Source: RGIG5612 sp017511185
Lineage (GTDB): Bacteria > Bacillota > Clostridia > Lachnospirales > Lachnospiraceae
NCBI GenBank assembly: GCA_017511185.1
Contig: JAFWLF010000006.1
Span: 62,001-126,000 of the forward strand
Length of the DNA stretch: 64,000 nt
Direction: 5' to 3'
Positions within the stretch are counted from its first letter, which is position 1. The number at the start of each line of letters is the position of its first letter. This document shows, one piece after another, positions 17,847 to 26,445 of this stretch. A program made the translations under genes and the position numbers. The notes beneath the pieces are model-generated. The model was not told the DNA's origin. It searched no databases and saw only the letters and a program-made list of their open reading frames with translations.

Positions 17847-19280
17847 ATGGGACAGAATAATCCTATGCCGAAAGGCTTTGGCTGGCGTGGCTGGATGCTG
17901 ATGATCTATCAGATGATCGCATATATCGGATATGTCGCATTCACCAGCTATCCGGTCAATGTTCTTTCCAGTCAAGTTGGAGGAACAACCGTAACCACAT
18001 TTATCACGATGGTCGGCTCACTCCTCAGCTTCATTATCACTTACTTTATTGTAGCACCTCGGATCGGACGGATCCGTAATCAGAAAGCACTCAGCTTACT
18101 GTTTGGTATTATCTCTATGGCAGTTGGAACACTGATCATCGTGATACCGGCAGATACCATGAGAGTTCTGTGGTGCATCGTTTTCGGATGCGGTCTTCTG
18201 ACATTCCCTCTTTGGGCAAATACGATGACCACCATTCTGATCGGTAACTGGTTCCCGCGGAAGAAAGGTACAGTTATGGGTATCGTTACCTTATCTTACC
18301 CACTTGCTTCTGCAATCTGCCTGAGCCTTTTCACCGGAGCACACGGCGCAAAACTGGCTGAGACAGGTTCTGTCGTGAAAGCAAACATTACTGCATGGCT
18401 TCCGTTCTACATTGCATGTATCGTAGGTCTGATCATCTGTGCAGTTTTCGTTAAGACTTATCCGGAAGACTGTGGATGCTTCCGTGATAACGATAAGTCC
18501 TTTACAAAGGAAATGGCAGACGCACAGCTGGCAGCAGAGCTGGAAAACAGAAAGAAATCCGTTTGGAAACGTTCTAAGATCTGGGGCTGCGCACAGTGGT
18601 GGTTCGCTATCATCCCGACCAACATCATCATGCTGACTGCAGTTGCATTCATGGTACAGATCGTACCGGCGCTGATCAGCTTTAACGACAAGTTCACGAT
18701 CTTCGCAATCCCTGGATTTAAACTGATGAGCATGGGCTTCACATCCGTCCTCTTCATGATGGGTATCGTTGCTATGATCGGCAGCTATGTATTAGGTCTT
18801 CTGGATACGAAATTCGGAACCAAGAAAGCTATCTTTATCACCAGCATCATCATGACGATCTGCGGTATCTTAGGTGCAATTGACAATGCATGGACGATCT
18901 TTGCAGCAACTATGCTCTTAGGTGTCTTCATGGGTGCAGGATCCAACTTCGGATTTTCCGCACTGGTCCGTTACTGGAGACCAGAGGACTTCCCGGCTGT
19001 TTATACCGGTGCACCTCCTCTGAATACAGTTATGAACGCAGTATTCCCGTATATCTTTGCAGCCATTGGCGCACAGGCACTGGGATATCATGGAACCTTT
19101 ATCTTCGTCGCTGTTCTGGGTGTGATCAGTATCGTACTGAACTGCCTGTTCAACCCGAAGAAGCTTGCAGATTATGATGCAAAACTTCGTGCAGAAGCAG
19201 GTCTCCCGGTTGACAATGTCCTCTATGACAGAGTCGGTATGGAAGAGAGAGCAAACGCAGCAAAGAAAGCTGCAAAATAA
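17847..19280 (+). CDS. Major facilitator superfamily transporter
   Basis: 477 residues with about twelve hydrophobic segments in two halves separated by a charged central loop (ENRKKSVWKRSKIW, around residue 235). The A-loop after helix 2 contains APRIGRIRNQKAL. It resembles the OFA-like organic-anion MFS carriers of gut Firmicutes and Eggerthella, though the substrate is not readable. Placement behind the LysR gene and the UroD/AKR/PhlG-like operon suggests uptake or efflux of that pathway's substrate or product. GGAAGGAGAG precedes the ATG. A strong terminator follows. Confidence 0.9.
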   Translation: MGQNNPMPKGFGWRGWMLMIYQMIAYIGYVAFTSYPVNVLSSQVGGTTVTTFITMVGSLLSFIITYFIVAPRIGRIRNQKALSLLFGIISMAVGTLIIVIPADTMRVLWCIVFGCGLLTFPLWANTMTTILIGNWFPRKKGTVMGIVTLSYPLASAICLSLFTGAHGAKLAETGSVVKANITAWLPFYIACIVGLIICAVFVKTYPEDCGCFRDNDKSFTKEMADAQLAAELENRKKSVWKRSKIWGCAQWWFAIIPTNIIMLTAVAFMVQIVPALISFNDKFTIFAIPGFKLMSMGFTSVLFMMGIVAMIGSYVLGLLDTKFGTKKAIFITSIIMTICGILGAIDNAWTIFAATMLLGVFMGAGSNFGFSALVRYWRPEDFPAVYTGAPPLNTVMNAVFPYIFAAIGAQALGYHGTFIFVAVLGVISIVLNCLFNPKKLADYDAKLRAEAGLPVDNVLYDRVGMEERANAAKKAAK

Positions 19281-19319
19281 TAAGATGGTTCATTAATAAT
19301 AAACCTCTTTAGGAAGATT

Positions 19320-19357
19320 GGGTCTGGCAGCAGCAACATTACTGCCAGACCCGGTTT
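19320..19357 (+). terminator. Intrinsic terminator after the MFS gene
   Basis: An 11-bp perfect stem, GGGTCTGGCAG (19320-19330) and CTGCCAGACCC (19342-19352), 11-base loop, then GGTTTTT. Confidence 0.94.
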
Positions 19358-19394
19358 TTGCTTAAAAAACAGGATACTTTAACGCTTTTTCTTG

Positions 19395-19423
19395 TTGACA
19401 AAGTAAAGTGCGAGAGGTATCAT
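19395..19423 (+). promoter_or_regulatory. Promoter of the ilv-leu supra-operon
   Basis: A consensus -35 TTGACA (19395-19400), exactly 17 bp, and -10 TATCAT (19418-19423). Transcription would start near 19430, about 25 bases before the leader-peptide ATG and ~245 bases before ilvB. Confidence 0.88.
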
Positions 19424-19455
19424 TATAGAAAATTTTTTTTAGGGATCGTATAGAA

Positions 19456-19569
19456 ATGTTCGCGAATTTACTGGTACTTTTAGCTGTAGTCGTAAGCGTT
19501 ATCCTCCTGCTAGTCGTCGTAGAAAGCGGAGATAATGCTGATTGGTGTACCCGGGAATTCACGAAGTAA
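19456..19569 (+). CDS. Branched-chain amino acid leader peptide (attenuator peptide)
   Basis: A 37-codon frame, ATG at 19456 to TAA at 19569. Sixteen of the 18 residues at positions 5-22 are Leu, Val or Ile: LLVLL at 5-9, VVV at 11-13 and VILLLVVV at 15-22 (7 Leu, 8 Val, 1 Ile in total). Leu codons include TTA, CTA, CTC and CTT. The tail is polar (ESGDNADWCTREFTK). It lies between a consensus promoter and a terminator hairpin directly upstream of ilvB, the textbook layout of ilv/leu transcription attenuation, in which ribosome stalling at starved codons blocks the terminator. A weak AGGG at 19441 is the only upstream Shine-Dalgarno-like site, and it is far from the ATG. Confidence 0.85.
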   Translation: MFANLLVLLAVVVSVILLLVVVESGDNADWCTREFTK

Positions 19570-19615
19570 TCGATTTAATCGACGGTCTTTATCGAAAGAT
19601 AATCGGAAACGCAAA

Positions 19616-19653
19616 GTCCTATGGAAACACGATCAGCCATAGGACATTTTTTT
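19616..19653 (+). terminator. Attenuator terminator in the ilv leader
   Basis: A 9-bp perfect stem, GTCCTATGG (19616-19624) and CCATAGGAC (19637-19645), 12-base loop, then seven T (19647-19653), ending seven bases before the ilvB ribosome binding site. A second small hairpin (TTATC-gaaa-GATAA, 19589-19602) lies between it and the leader stop and may belong to the antiterminator, but I could not identify a clear competing pairing by eye. Confidence 0.9.
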
Positions 19654-19675
19654 ACAGCAAAGGAGAGTGATGCAA

Positions 19676-21382
19676 ATGGAACTCACGGGAGCTCAGATCT
19701 TAATGGAATGTCTCCTGGAACAGGACGTAGACACCGTCTTCGGCTATCCGGGCGGAACAATTCTGAATGTCTATGATGCCCTGTATGGCTATGAGGATAA
19801 AATCCATCATATCCTGACCGCGCATGAACAGGGCGCATCCCATGCAGCGGATGGTTATGCCAGATCGACCGGTAAAGTCGGTGTCTGTTTTGCGACTTCA
19901 GGACCGGGGGCAACGAACCTTACCACAGGTATTGCGACGGCATATATGGATTCTTCACCGGTCGTCTTCATTACCTGTAACGTCAGTGAGAACCTGATCG
20001 GAAAGGATTCCTTCCAGGAGGTTGATATCACTGGTATTTCCATGCCGATCACCAAATGCAATTACCTGGTCAGTGATGTGAATAAACTCGCAGATACGAT
20101 CCGGGCAGCCTTTGCGATCGCAAGAAGCGGCCGACCGGGCCCGGTTCTTGTGGATATTCTGAAAAACGTTACGGCAGAAAAGGCAGAATACGAAAAGCTG
20201 GACCGCGCAAGCCATTATTCCTCTGGGAAGCTTGGCGTTCTGATGAAACGGGCATCAGACAACTTCAATACGCCAAAGGCAGATGAAAAGGATATCGATA
20301 TCCTTGTGGATATGATCAAAGCTTCCGAAAAACCGCTTCTGATCTGTGGCGGCGGTGTAGTTAGAGGAAGAGCCCAGGAAGAATTTACAGAATTTGCAGA
20401 AAAGATTGATTCACCGGTTGCAGTGACCCTGATGGGCGGCGGTGGTTTTAAAGGAAGAAATCCGCTGACAACAGGTATGATTGGTATGCACGGATCCCAG
20501 GCATCTAACATGGCATGCGACGGATGTGATCTTCTGATCGCGGTTGGCTGCCGGTTCTCAGACCGTGTTGCCCTGAACCCGGCTACTTTCGCTCAGCAGG
20601 CAAAGATCGTGCAGATCGACATTGACCGGTCTGAGATCAACAAAAACGTCAAAGTGGATCATCATATCATCGGCGATGCAAAACATGTTCTTCAAAAGCT
20701 GAATGAAAAGCTTACACAGGAAGATCATACGGAATGGAAGAAATATGTTTTCTCCTTCAAGACGGAATCCGAGTATGATGAAGGCGGCGACACGCTGACT
20801 CCGAAGCAGATTTTGGCAACTATCGCACGGATGGTCCCGCAGGATACGATCGTGGCGACCGATGTCGGCCAGCACCAGATGTGGGCAATCCAGCATTTTC
20901 ACTTTGATTATGCAGGCCAGCTCTTAACCTCCGGCGGTTTCGGAACGATGGGATTTGGCCTTGGGGCTGCATTAGGCGCGAAAGTCGGCAATCCGGAAAA
21001 GACCGTGATCCATATCACTGGTGACGGCAGCTTCCGCATGAACTGCAACGAGCTCTCCACCGAGCAGTTCTATGACATTCCGGTCATCACCTTTATCTTT
21101 GATAACCGCACGTTAGGCATGGTCCGTCAGTGGCAGTCGCTCATCTATGACAAACGCTACTGCGAGACGACCCTGGACAGAGGTCCGGATTTTGTCAAAC
21201 TGGCAGAAGCCTACGGCTTGAAAGGAAGAAGGGTTTCTTCCGTTGAAGAACTGGAAGGTGCGATCCAGGAAGCATTAGAGTACGGACACGGCTATGTGAT
21301 TGACTGTGCGATCGATATCGACGAAATGGTTCGTCCGATGGTCGGCGGCGGCAGCCATATTACGGAATTCATGATAGATTAG
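19676..21382 (+). CDS. ilvB: Acetolactate synthase, large (catalytic) subunit
   Basis: A ThDP enzyme that condenses two pyruvates to acetolactate, or pyruvate with 2-ketobutyrate, for Val, Leu and Ile synthesis. The cofactor-activating Glu is in HEQGASHAADGYAR and the ThDP/Mg motif is TGDGSFRMNCNELST. The FAD-binding middle domain is present. GTG at 19667 and ATG at 19670 are also in frame, but AAGGAGAG at 19660-19667 is correctly spaced only for the ATG at 19676, giving MELTGAQILMECLLEQ and 568 residues. It is the first structural gene after the attenuator and is followed by ilvN after ten bases. Confidence 0.96.
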   Translation: MELTGAQILMECLLEQDVDTVFGYPGGTILNVYDALYGYEDKIHHILTAHEQGASHAADGYARSTGKVGVCFATSGPGATNLTTGIATAYMDSSPVVFITCNVSENLIGKDSFQEVDITGISMPITKCNYLVSDVNKLADTIRAAFAIARSGRPGPVLVDILKNVTAEKAEYEKLDRASHYSSGKLGVLMKRASDNFNTPKADEKDIDILVDMIKASEKPLLICGGGVVRGRAQEEFTEFAEKIDSPVAVTLMGGGGFKGRNPLTTGMIGMHGSQASNMACDGCDLLIAVGCRFSDRVALNPATFAQQAKIVQIDIDRSEINKNVKVDHHIIGDAKHVLQKLNEKLTQEDHTEWKKYVFSFKTESEYDEGGDTLTPKQILATIARMVPQDTIVATDVGQHQMWAIQHFHFDYAGQLLTSGGFGTMGFGLGAALGAKVGNPEKTVIHITGDGSFRMNCNELSTEQFYDIPVITFIFDNRTLGMVRQWQSLIYDKRYCETTLDRGPDFVKLAEAYGLKGRRVSSVEELEGAIQEALEYGHGYVIDCAIDIDEMVRPMVGGGSHITEFMID

Positions 21383-21392
21383 GAGGGAAGAC

Positions 21393-21944
21393 ATGGGAGA
21401 AATGAGAGTACATACACTGGCCGTTCTGGTCGACAATGAGGCCGGCGTCCTGTCACAGGTTTCCAGACTGTTTTCCCGTAAGGGATATAATATCGAATCA
21501 CTGGCAGTGGGCACAACGGAATCTCCGGATACGTCCCGTATCACGATCGAAGTGGTGGCAGACGATGATCATATCGCATTAGTGGCAAACCAGCTGCGCA
21601 AGCTCTATCCGGTCCATTCTGTAAAACTGCTGAATCCGGACAACTCGATCAAGAGAGAGCTTCTCATGGTCAAGGTGAAGGCAGAGGACGGAAGCAAACG
21701 GAACGAGATCATTCAGATCGCCAACATTTTCCGCGCGCAGATCATCGATGTGTCCATCGGATCCTTAACACTCGCCATGATCGGCGACGCAACCAAAAAC
21801 CAGGGGCTTGAAAAAATTCTGGAAGAATTTGAAATAATAGAAACTGTAAGAACTGGCGCAATCTCTCTGGAGAGAGGTACGCAGAACATTTATGATCAAA
21901 CAAAAGAAAAAGGAGAATTTGATTATGGCAAAAATGTATTATGA
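21393..21944 (+). CDS. ilvN: Acetolactate synthase, small (regulatory) subunit
   Basis: 183 residues: an N-terminal ACT domain (HTLAVLVDNEAGVLSQVSRL) that gives valine feedback control, followed by the family's C-terminal domain (LLMVKVKAEDGSKRNEII). It partners the IlvB subunit just upstream. The last ~20 bases overlap the start of ilvC, whose ribosome binding site AAAAGGAG is therefore inside ilvN. The length and order are normal for Clostridia. This subunit has also been called ilvH in other organisms. Confidence 0.95.
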   Translation: MGEMRVHTLAVLVDNEAGVLSQVSRLFSRKGYNIESLAVGTTESPDTSRITIEVVADDDHIALVANQLRKLYPVHSVKLLNPDNSIKRELLMVKVKAEDGSKRNEIIQIANIFRAQIIDVSIGSLTLAMIGDATKNQGLEKILEEFEIIETVRTGAISLERGTQNIYDQTKEKGEFDYGKNVL

Positions 21945-22944
21945 GAAAGACTGCGACATTACAAAGCTTGACGGAAAAACAATTGCAATCGTTGGCTATG
22001 GCTCCCAGGGACATGCACATGCACTGAACCTGCGTGATTCCGGATGCAAGGTCATCGTCGGCCTGCGTGAGGGCGGAAAATCCTGGCCGGTAGCAGAAAA
22101 AGACGGATTTACTGTTATGACAGTTCCGGAGGCTACAAAAGCAGCGGACATTATCATGATCCTGATCAACGACGAAGCACAGGCTGATATGTACCGGAAA
22201 GACATTGCGCCATATCTGACGGCAGGCAAAGCAATCGCATTCGCACATGGATTTAATATTCGTTACAAACAGATCGTTCCGCCGGTAGACGTAGATGTTT
22301 TCATGGCAGCTCCAAAGGGACCTGGCCATACTGTCAGAAGCCAGTATGTAGCAGGCAAAGGTGTGCCGTGTCTGGTAGCAGTAGAGCAGAACGCAAGCGG
22401 CAAGGCATATGACATCGCACTGGCTTATATCGCAGGCATCGGCGGCGCAAGAGCCGGCATCCTGGAGACCACAATGAATGAAGAAACAGAGACCGACCTC
22501 TTTGGTGAGCAGACCGTTCTTTGCGGCGGCGTTGTTGACCTGATGAGATGCGGTTTTGAGACATTAGTAGAAGCAGGCTATGCTCCGGAGAATGCATACT
22601 TTGAGTGCATCCATGAGATGAAACTGATCGTCGACCTGATCAATAAGGGCGGCGTTGCAGCTATGAACTACTCCATCTCTGATACAGCAGAGTATGGTGA
22701 GTATGTATCCGGCCCGAGAGTACTGCCTTACGAGCAGACCAAAGCAAACATGAAAGCTGTCTTGAACGACATTCAGGATGGTACGTTTGCAGGCAAATGG
22801 ATCGCTGAGAACAAGAACGGCAGAACGTTCTTCAATTCCAAGAGAGCAGCTCTTGCAAAGCATCCGATGGAGATCGTCGGAGCTCAGCTGCGTGAGCAGA
22901 TGCTGTGGAAGAACGACAACGATCTGGATAACGCTTCCAACTAA
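21925..22944 (+). CDS. ilvC: Ketol-acid reductoisomerase (class I)
   Basis: NAD(P)H- and Mg-dependent isomerisation and reduction of acetolactate or acetohydroxybutyrate. The 339-residue length fits the short class I enzymes. The dinucleotide site is IVGYGSQGHAHALNLRDSG, and metal-binding residues lie in the C-terminal knotted domain (ETETDLFGEQ, FECIHEMKLIVDL). The ATG at 21892 is in frame but has no site before it; 21925 has AAAAGGAG at good spacing and yields MAKMYYEKDCD. It overlaps ilvN by 20 bases. Confidence 0.96.
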   Translation: MAKMYYEKDCDITKLDGKTIAIVGYGSQGHAHALNLRDSGCKVIVGLREGGKSWPVAEKDGFTVMTVPEATKAADIIMILINDEAQADMYRKDIAPYLTAGKAIAFAHGFNIRYKQIVPPVDVDVFMAAPKGPGHTVRSQYVAGKGVPCLVAVEQNASGKAYDIALAYIAGIGGARAGILETTMNEETETDLFGEQTVLCGGVVDLMRCGFETLVEAGYAPENAYFECIHEMKLIVDLINKGGVAAMNYSISDTAEYGEYVSGPRVLPYEQTKANMKAVLNDIQDGTFAGKWIAENKNGRTFFNSKRAALAKHPMEIVGAQLREQMLWKNDNDLDNASN

Positions 22945-22960
22945 TTAAATAATGCATTAA

Positions 22961-22983
22961 GCGTGCCGTGAACCTCGGCACGC
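22961..22983 (+). terminator. GC-rich hairpin after ilvC
   Basis: An 8-bp perfect stem, GCGTGCCG (22961-22968) and CGGCACGC (22976-22983), extended by flanking TTAA/TTAA with one bulge. No uninterrupted T run follows, so it may be a processing or mRNA-stability hairpin rather than a full stop, since ilvD continues the operon. Confidence 0.6.
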
Positions 22984-22999
22984 GTTAACGATTATTTTA

Positions 23000-23219
23000 A
23001 TAATTGTAATTACTGCTGTACCGTCGCAGGTCTTCGAGCCTGGCCGACATGCGATTTTTCTTAGCAAGCTGTGCAGACGGATAGGTGCCAGGCGAGGACT
23101 GTTTGAGCGAAGCGAGTTCCGCAGCCGGCACCGGGATTATCCGGATGTGCAGCGAGGTTAGAAAAATCGCGCTGGAGGACGGGGCCGAAGACCTGCGGCG
23201 GTGCACAACAATTAAATTA
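23000..23219. repeat. 220-bp imperfect palindromic repeat element between ilvC and ilvD
   Basis: The whole interval folds back on itself. Bases ~23000-23062 pair imperfectly with ~23158-23219: GCAGGTCTTCG (23026-23036) with CGAAGACCTGC (23186-23196), and GCGATTTTTCT with AGAAAAATCGC. Bases ~23067-23088 pair with ~23126-23152 (GGTGCC with GGCACC). The apex contains TTTGAGCGAAGCGAGTTCC. No coding frame is present. The form suggests a non-autonomous mobile repeat (MITE/REP-like) inserted inside the operon; I recall the GAGCGAAGCGAG apex as recurrent in Lachnospiraceae genomes, but cannot check that here. Confidence 0.75.
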
Positions 23220-23229
23220 GGAGATAGAT

Positions 23230-24891
23230 ATGAGATCTGATAACGCGAAACTTGGTGTCGCTAGAACACCGAATAAAAGTTTGATGTACGCTCTGGGCAT
23301 GACCGATGAAGAGATCAACCGCCCAATGATCGGCGTCGTCAACTCTTTCAACGAGATCGTCCCGGGCCATATGCACCTGCGCCAGATCGCTGATGCAGTC
23401 AAGGCAGGTATCCGCGCAGCAGGCGGAACTCCGATCGAGTTCCCGGCCATTGCAGTCTGCGACGGTATTGCAATGGGACATATCGGAATGAAATATTCCC
23501 TGGTCACCAGAGATCTGATCGCAGATTCCACAGAAGCTATGGCCATTGCGCATCAGTTTGACGGACTGGTCATGATCCCGAACTGTGATAAAAACGTTCC
23601 TGGACTTCTGATGGCAGCAGCCAGACTGAACATCCCGACCATCTTTGTTTCCGGCGGCCCGATGCTGGCCGGCCATCTGAAAGACGGCAGAAGAACCTGT
23701 CTTTCCCATATGTTTGAGGCAGTCGGCGCTTACCATGCAGGCACCCTGGATGAAGCAGGCGTAGAGGAATATACCGAGAATGCATGTCCGTCATGCGGAT
23801 CCTGCTCCGGTATGTATACCGCAAACTCCATGAACTGCCTGTGCGAAGCAATCGGTATGGCACTTAAAGGCAACGGAACGATCCCGGCACCACTTTCTGC
23901 AAGACTGCGTCTGGCAAAGAAAGCCGGCATGCAGATCATGGAACTGGTAGAGAAAAACATCTGCCCGAGAGACATCATGACCGAAAAAGCATTTGAAAAT
24001 GCAGATGTCGTTGACATGGCACTTGGATGTTCTACCAACACCATGCTTCATCTTCCGGCTATTGCACACGAAGCAGGGTTGGAGATCAGCCTGGATATGT
24101 CCAACGAGATCAGTGCAAAAACACCGAACCTCTGCCATCTGGCACCGGCAGGTGATACCTTTATGGAAGATCTGGAACAGGCCGGCGGCGTTTATGCAGT
24201 TATGAAGGAGCTGACCAAGAAAAACCTTCTTCATACGGACGTTATGACGGTTACTGGAAAGACCATGGGCGAAAACCTGGAAGGAATCGAAAACCTGAAT
24301 CCATCCGTTATTCGTCCAATCGATGACCCGTTCTCGCAGACAGGCGGCATTGCTGTCCTGAAAGGAAACCTTGCACCGGACGGCTGTGTTGTGAAACAGT
24401 CTGCAGTCGCACCGGAAATGATGGTGCATGAAGGTCCGGCAAGAGTCTTTGACAGCGAAGAAGATGCTATCGATGCCATCTATAACAGAAAGATCAATCC
24501 GGGTGATGTGGTCGTGATCCGTTATGAAGGACCAAAAGGCGGCCCTGGTATGAGAGAGATGCTGAACCCAACTTCTGCTATCGTCGGCATGGGGCTGGGT
24601 GAAAGCGTTGCGCTGATCACAGACGGCAGATTCTCCGGCGCAACCCGCGGCGCAGCTATTGGACATGTTAGTCCGGAGGCAGCATCTGGCGGAAACATCG
24701 GTCTGGTCAATGAAGGCGATCTGATCTCCATCGATATTCCGAACTGCAAGATCAATGTGAATGTTTCGGATGAAGAACTGGAAGAGAGAAGAAAAGCATG
24801 GGTATGCCCGGAGCCGAGGATCAAAACCGGCTATGCAGCACGCTATGCAAAACTGGTCTCCTCAGCAGACAAAGGCGCTATATTAATGTAA
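23230..24891 (+). CDS. ilvD: Dihydroxy-acid dehydratase
   Basis: An Fe-S dehydratase that converts 2,3-dihydroxyisovalerate (and the Ile analogue) to the 2-keto acid. 553 residues, the family length. Cluster cysteines are visible in PNCDKNVPG and CPSCGSCSGMYTANSMNC, and the carbamylated-lysine/metal region in the C-terminal half (RYEGPKGGPGMREML, ITDGRFSGATRG). It is separated from ilvC by a palindromic repeat element but lies on the same strand with no promoter that stands out, so it is probably co-transcribed. TAGGAGATAGAT precedes the ATG. Confidence 0.97.
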   Translation: MRSDNAKLGVARTPNKSLMYALGMTDEEINRPMIGVVNSFNEIVPGHMHLRQIADAVKAGIRAAGGTPIEFPAIAVCDGIAMGHIGMKYSLVTRDLIADSTEAMAIAHQFDGLVMIPNCDKNVPGLLMAAARLNIPTIFVSGGPMLAGHLKDGRRTCLSHMFEAVGAYHAGTLDEAGVEEYTENACPSCGSCSGMYTANSMNCLCEAIGMALKGNGTIPAPLSARLRLAKKAGMQIMELVEKNICPRDIMTEKAFENADVVDMALGCSTNTMLHLPAIAHEAGLEISLDMSNEISAKTPNLCHLAPAGDTFMEDLEQAGGVYAVMKELTKKNLLHTDVMTVTGKTMGENLEGIENLNPSVIRPIDDPFSQTGGIAVLKGNLAPDGCVVKQSAVAPEMMVHEGPARVFDSEEDAIDAIYNRKINPGDVVVIRYEGPKGGPGMREMLNPTSAIVGMGLGESVALITDGRFSGATRGAAIGHVSPEAASGGNIGLVNEGDLISIDIPNCKINVNVSDEELEERRKAWVCPEPRIKTGYAARYAKLVSSADKGAILM

Positions 24892-24915
24892 ATCATTTGG
24901 AGAATAGATTTTAAA

Positions 24916-26445
24916 ATGAATCAGGTAAAAATATTTGATACCACGCTGCGTGATGGTGAGCAGTCACCGGGATGCAGCATGAATCTGCGGGAAAAGATAG
25001 AAATCGCAAAATGCCTGGAGCGTATGAAGGTAGATATCATCGAGGCTGGTTTTGCTATCTCTTCCCCGGGAGATTTTGAATCTGTACAGTCGATTGCAAG
25101 AGAGATCAAGGGCTGCACCATCGCATCCCTTGCCAGATCGACCGAAGGCGATATCGACGCAGCCTGGAATGCAGTCAAAGAGGCAGCAGATCCGCGGATC
25201 CATCTGTTTATTGCCACCTCTCCGTTACACATGGAATACAAATTAAAGATGAAACCGGAGGATGTCTTAGAGACGGCGGGCAGAATGACGGCATATGCCA
25301 AAAAATACTGCTCAAACATCGAGTTTTCCGCAGAAGATGCTACCCGCAGCGATCCGGAATTTCTGGCAAAAGTCGTAGAAGCAGCGATTAAAAACGGTGC
25401 AACAACGGTCAATATTCCGGATACAGTCGGCTACACCACGCCGGAAGAAATGAAGGCGTTGATCGAGTATCTGATCGAAACGGCAGAAGGTGCGGAGGAT
25501 GTCATTTTTTCCGTACACTGTCATAATGATCTGGGTATGGCAACTTCCAACTCGCTGGCAGGTGTCTTAGGCGGTGCACGGCAGATTGAATGTACCGTAA
25601 ACGGCCTGGGTGAGCGTGCTGGCAACACCGCACTGGAAGAAGTGGTAATGGCAATGCGGACCCGTCCGGATATCTTTGGCGATATCACCACAGGTATCGA
25701 TGCAACACAGATTTATCGCGCAAGCCGGACGACCTACAACATCATCGGCCAGAAAGCTCCGCTGAACAAGGCTATCGTCGGGCAGAATGCATTTGCACAT
25801 GAATCCGGTATTCATCAGCACGGTGTACTGGCCAATAAGAAGACGTATGAGATCCTGACACCGGAGGCTGTCGGCATCCATACACAGAACATTGTTCTCG
25901 GCAAGCATTCCGGCAAACATGCGGTGGAAAGCCATCTTACTGAGATGGGATACAATCTTACCGAAGAAGAACTGCTGCGCTGCTTCGAAGAGTTTAAAGT
26001 GCTCTGCGATAAAAAGAAAAACGTATCGGATGAGGATCTGGAAGCCATCGTGCTTCATAATACATCAGCTTCTTCCGATATCGAAAATGGATACGAACTT
26101 GACTGGTTTGCTGTTCACACCAGCAACTTTACAACGGCGACCAGTACGGTCTGCCTGCGGAAAGGTGATCAGAAATTTGAGAAAGTGGCTTTGGGAGATG
26201 GACCGATCGATGCTTCCTTCAAGGCGATCGATGAGATCCTGAATCCGCCGGAGCATACGTTCGATGTGTATTCTATCAACTCGACTTCCGAAGGCAAGGA
26301 TACTCTGGGTGATGTTTCCATCAAACTGTCATCTGGATACCGTACTTATGTGGGAAGGGGACTTTCTACGGATATTATTGAAGCCAGCATCACGGCCTAT
26401 ATTCAGGCATCCAATAAAATGCTGGCAGCAGGAGGGAAACTGTAA
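24916..26445 (+). CDS. leuA: 2-Isopropylmalate synthase
   Basis: The first committed step of leucine synthesis: acetyl-CoA plus 2-ketoisovalerate. 509 residues. The DRE-TIM barrel starts FDTTLRDGEQSPG, metal-binding histidines are in VHCHNDLGMATSN, and the catalytic region is HESGIHQHGV. The C-terminal ~130 residues form the LeuA allosteric domain that gives leucine inhibition (SINSTSEGKDTLGDVSIKL). Citramalate and homocitrate synthases are related, but the leuCDB neighbours settle the assignment. The start follows GGAG with an 11-base gap. The stop shares one base with leuC. Confidence 0.95.
   Translation: MNQVKIFDTTLRDGEQSPGCSMNLREKIEIAKCLERMKVDIIEAGFAISSPGDFESVQSIAREIKGCTIASLARSTEGDIDAAWNAVKEAADPRIHLFIATSPLHMEYKLKMKPEDVLETAGRMTAYAKKYCSNIEFSAEDATRSDPEFLAKVVEAAIKNGATTVNIPDTVGYTTPEEMKALIEYLIETAEGAEDVIFSVHCHNDLGMATSNSLAGVLGGARQIECTVNGLGERAGNTALEEVVMAMRTRPDIFGDITTGIDATQIYRASRTTYNIIGQKAPLNKAIVGQNAFAHESGIHQHGVLANKKTYEILTPEAVGIHTQNIVLGKHSGKHAVESHLTEMGYNLTEEELLRCFEEFKVLCDKKKNVSDEDLEAIVLHNTSASSDIENGYELDWFAVHTSNFTTATSTVCLRKGDQKFEKVALGDGPIDASFKAIDEILNPPEHTFDVYSINSTSEGKDTLGDVSIKLSSGYRTYVGRGLSTDIIEASITAYIQASNKMLAAGGKL

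Noticed and set aside
19353..19455. T-box riboswitch upstream of ilvB
   Set aside because: No conserved T-box sequence (AGGGTGGNACCGCG) or specifier hairpin is visible; the leader instead carries a Leu/Val-rich peptide and terminator.
23791..24666. A 291-codon open frame on the minus strand opposite ilvD
   Set aside because: It lies entirely antisense to a firm ilvD gene, has a Cys/His-rich composition from reversed codons and no recognisable family or ribosome site. Similar long antisense frames occur opposite leuC, btuF and glmS.
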